64,000 bases of DNA, taken from positions 682,001 through 746,000 of the forward strand of contig CAVSJA010000006.1 of the NCBI GenBank assembly GCA_963728145.1. Reading direction: 5' to 3'. A program made the translations under genes and the position numbers. Origin of the DNA: CAVSJA01 sp963728145. GTDB lineage: Bacteria > Bacteroidota > Bacteroidia > Chitinophagales > Chitinophagaceae. The notes under the pieces were generated by a model that did not search any database, was not told where the DNA came from, and saw only the letters and a program-made list of their open reading frames with translations. Below are positions 62,386 to 64,000 of this stretch, in pieces (position 1 is the stretch's first letter; each line of letters opens with the position of its first letter).

Positions 62386-64000
62386 ATGCTTCGTTTATTA
62401 AGAAATTGCTTGCTATTCTTGACCTTCGGCCTCAATTTTTTGCAAGCGTTTAGCCAGAATAAAATGCTGGATTCCAAGCTTCATCATTTGAGGAAAGGTT
62501 TCGTAAGGGAATGGTCGGAGTTTCCGGTTCTTGCAAAAGACAGTATTCTTATCGTCAAATTTAATTTGACAACCGTTCCGGGTGAAGCATGCATTTCAAT
62601 AAGGCAATACGATGTTAACCAGAGCTGGGTTTTTACCCTGAATGGAACTAAACTCGGGGAATTAGAGCAGGATGAAAAGGATATGATCAGCTATTTTCAA
62701 ATTCCTTCAGGTTCATTGAAGAAAGGAAATAATCAGCTCAAATTATCATCTTCGGTGCGAGGGGTGAATTCGGATGATATCCGGGTCGGTCAAATTGAAT
62801 TTTATTCACAGTCGCTCAATAAAATACTTTCTGCAAACAGTCTTTCGGTTGAGATCAGGGATAAGAAAACCAAAAAATTACTTCCTTCAAAAATAACTAT
62901 TGTCGATCTGAATGGTTCCTTAAGGCCTTTAGATATCAAAAGAAAAGATGATATAGCAGTAAGAACTGGAGTGATCTATACTTCCAAAGGAAAAGTATCA
63001 TTCAATTTACCTTCCGGAAATTATATTATCTATGCAAGCAGAGGATTTGAATACAGTGTTGATTCATTCCGTGTTCAACTAAAGTATGGAAGTAACCTCA
63101 ACAAAACTTTTTACATTAATCGAGAGGTGAACACGGGGGGTTGGATCAGCAGCGATCCGCATATTCATACCCTTGCATACTCCGGCCATGGAGATGCGAC
63201 GCTTTACGAACGACTAATTTCAATTGCCGGAGAAGGATTGGAATTTCCAGTATTTACAGAGCATAACCTTCCAGTAATCGTCATTCCACAATTGGAAGTA
63301 TTGAAATTGCAGTCGTATTTCACTCCCATTACCGGAAATGAAGTAACCACCAGGATCGGGCATTTTAATATTTTCCCTGTACAGGCGCGAGAGATTACAG
63401 CATACAATGCAGAAAATTGGAACGTACTCAATGATTATATCAGAAAGACAGAAGGAGTTAAAGTAGTTATCTTAAATCACGCGAGAGACATTCATCAGGG
63501 TTTTCGGCCCTTTGATCCTAAACAACATCTTTCCAGTGTAGGAATGGACCTTAGAAAATGGAAATTTCCAGCAAATGCGATGGAAGTATTGAATTCTGGA
63601 TCGCAACAAACAAATCAATTAGAATTGCATCGGGATTGGTTTGGAATGTTGAACAGGGGATATTCGCTTACTGCGGTTGGTTCCAGTGATTCGCATGACG
63701 TAAATCGATATCTGGTAGGACAAGCGAGAACTTATATTTCAAGTAGCAATGATGAAACTCCTGTAATAAATGTAGACGAGGTGATTGACAATTTCGTTTC
63801 AGGAAGAACACTGGTGAGTTTTGGATTATTCACTGAAATGAAGGTGAATAATAAATATGGGCACGGTGACCTGGTATCTTCTTCTAACAAACTCGTTGTT
63901 TCCATTCGCGTGCAAGGACCTTCATGGTTGAATGCCGATAAGATAAGTCTTTATGCAAATGGAATCAAGGTTAAGGAAGCTGTAATAAATAAAACAAATA
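62386..64000 (+). CDS. CehA/McbA-like metallohydrolase of PHP type, 3' partial
   Basis: Open from 62386 (MLRLLRNCLLFLTFGLNFLQ, signal peptide to about 24) to the window end without a stop, 538 codons. N-terminal part (about 30-240) looks like beta-sandwich domains. From about 248 the PHP-type metal site appears: SSDPHIHTLAYSGHGD (HxH), VFTEHN, GNEVTT, ILNHAR and VGSSDSHD, the set seen in the CehA/McbA hydrolase family. Acts on phosphoesters or carbamate-type substrates; target unknown. No frameshift seen in the visible part. Confidence 0.82.
   Translation, partial: MLRLLRNCLLFLTFGLNFLQAFSQNKMLDSKLHHLRKGFVREWSEFPVLAKDSILIVKFNLTTVPGEACISIRQYDVNQSWVFTLNGTKLGELEQDEKDMISYFQIPSGSLKKGNNQLKLSSSVRGVNSDDIRVGQIEFYSQSLNKILSANSLSVEIRDKKTKKLLPSKITIVDLNGSLRPLDIKRKDDIAVRTGVIYTSKGKVSFNLPSGNYIIYASRGFEYSVDSFRVQLKYGSNLNKTFYINREVNTGGWISSDPHIHTLAYSGHGDATLYERLISIAGEGLEFPVFTEHNLPVIVIPQLEVLKLQSYFTPITGNEVTTRIGHFNIFPVQAREITAYNAENWNVLNDYIRKTEGVKVVILNHARDIHQGFRPFDPKQHLSSVGMDLRKWKFPANAMEVLNSGSQQTNQLELHRDWFGMLNRGYSLTAVGSSDSHDVNRYLVGQARTYISSSNDETPVINVDEVIDNFVSGRTLVSFGLFTEMKVNNKYGHGDLVSSSNKLVVSIRVQGPSWLNADKISLYANGIKVKEAVINKTN

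Overview
The window looks like chromosomal DNA of a soil or freshwater Bacteroidota, most likely of the Chitinophagaceae type. Evidence: a SusC/SusD pair, many Bacteroidota lipoprotein signals, FG-GAP/ASPIC (CRTAC1-like) proteins, a promoter-like TTTTG/TAnnnTTTG pair, few Shine-Dalgarno sites, and intergenic gaps filled with GACCCC(GAAG)GGGTC-type palindromes. The genus is inference. No rRNA, tRNA, CRISPR array, transposase or phage genes were seen.

Region 1 (1-8.5 kb) is a pectin/rhamnogalacturonan-I degradation cluster: a frame-disrupted GH2 beta-galactosidase-type gene cut by the window start, a GH43-type protein, a GH28 polygalacturonase, a PL11 rhamnogalacturonan lyase, and a GntR-type regulator on the opposite strand. 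Region 2 (9.3-21.5 kb) is a SusC/SusD outer-membrane importer followed, after a terminator-like hairpin, by four genes that each overlap the next by 4 bp: a large FG-GAP/ASPIC lipoprotein, a vanadium-haloperoxidase-fold lipoprotein, a second FG-GAP/ASPIC protein with a C-terminal membrane anchor, and a DinB-fold protein. This is the best candidate for an uncharacterised multi-protein system here. Region 3 (21.6-28.3 kb) has a Crp/Fnr regulator with a membrane protein, two secreted esterases and a beta-helix lipoprotein, which could serve acetylated or methylated pectin.

Region 4 (28.4-36 kb) holds an Omp85-type barrel fused to an N-terminal kinase-like domain (split by one frameshift), a cold-shock-domain protein, a seven-helix membrane protein and two related secreted repeat proteins, one with a YadA-like head. 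A two-component system (36.2-38.8 kb) is divergent from these two. Region 5 (39-46 kb) has a HtrA-like protease without signal peptide, a SnoaL-like protein, a FAS1 protein followed by three small unknown proteins, and two secreted redox proteins (cytochrome c-PQQ sugar dehydrogenase and a diheme cytochrome c). Region 6 (46-64 kb) is mixed: amidohydrolase, Gfo/Idh/MocA oxidoreductase with a CBM9-like protein, TolB-like propeller, EamA exporter with an Lrp/AsnC regulator, DUF3817, SRAP/HMCES, cyanophycinase, a secreted propeller, a 38-residue membrane peptide between two terminator-like hairpins, a tricorn-like S41 protease, and a CehA/McbA-type metallohydrolase that runs off the end.

Many intergenic gaps carry long inverted repeats of several unrelated sequence families, often just after stop codons. 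Two of these repeats have the same composite design at two loci. Function calls rest on reading motifs by eye; no database search was run.
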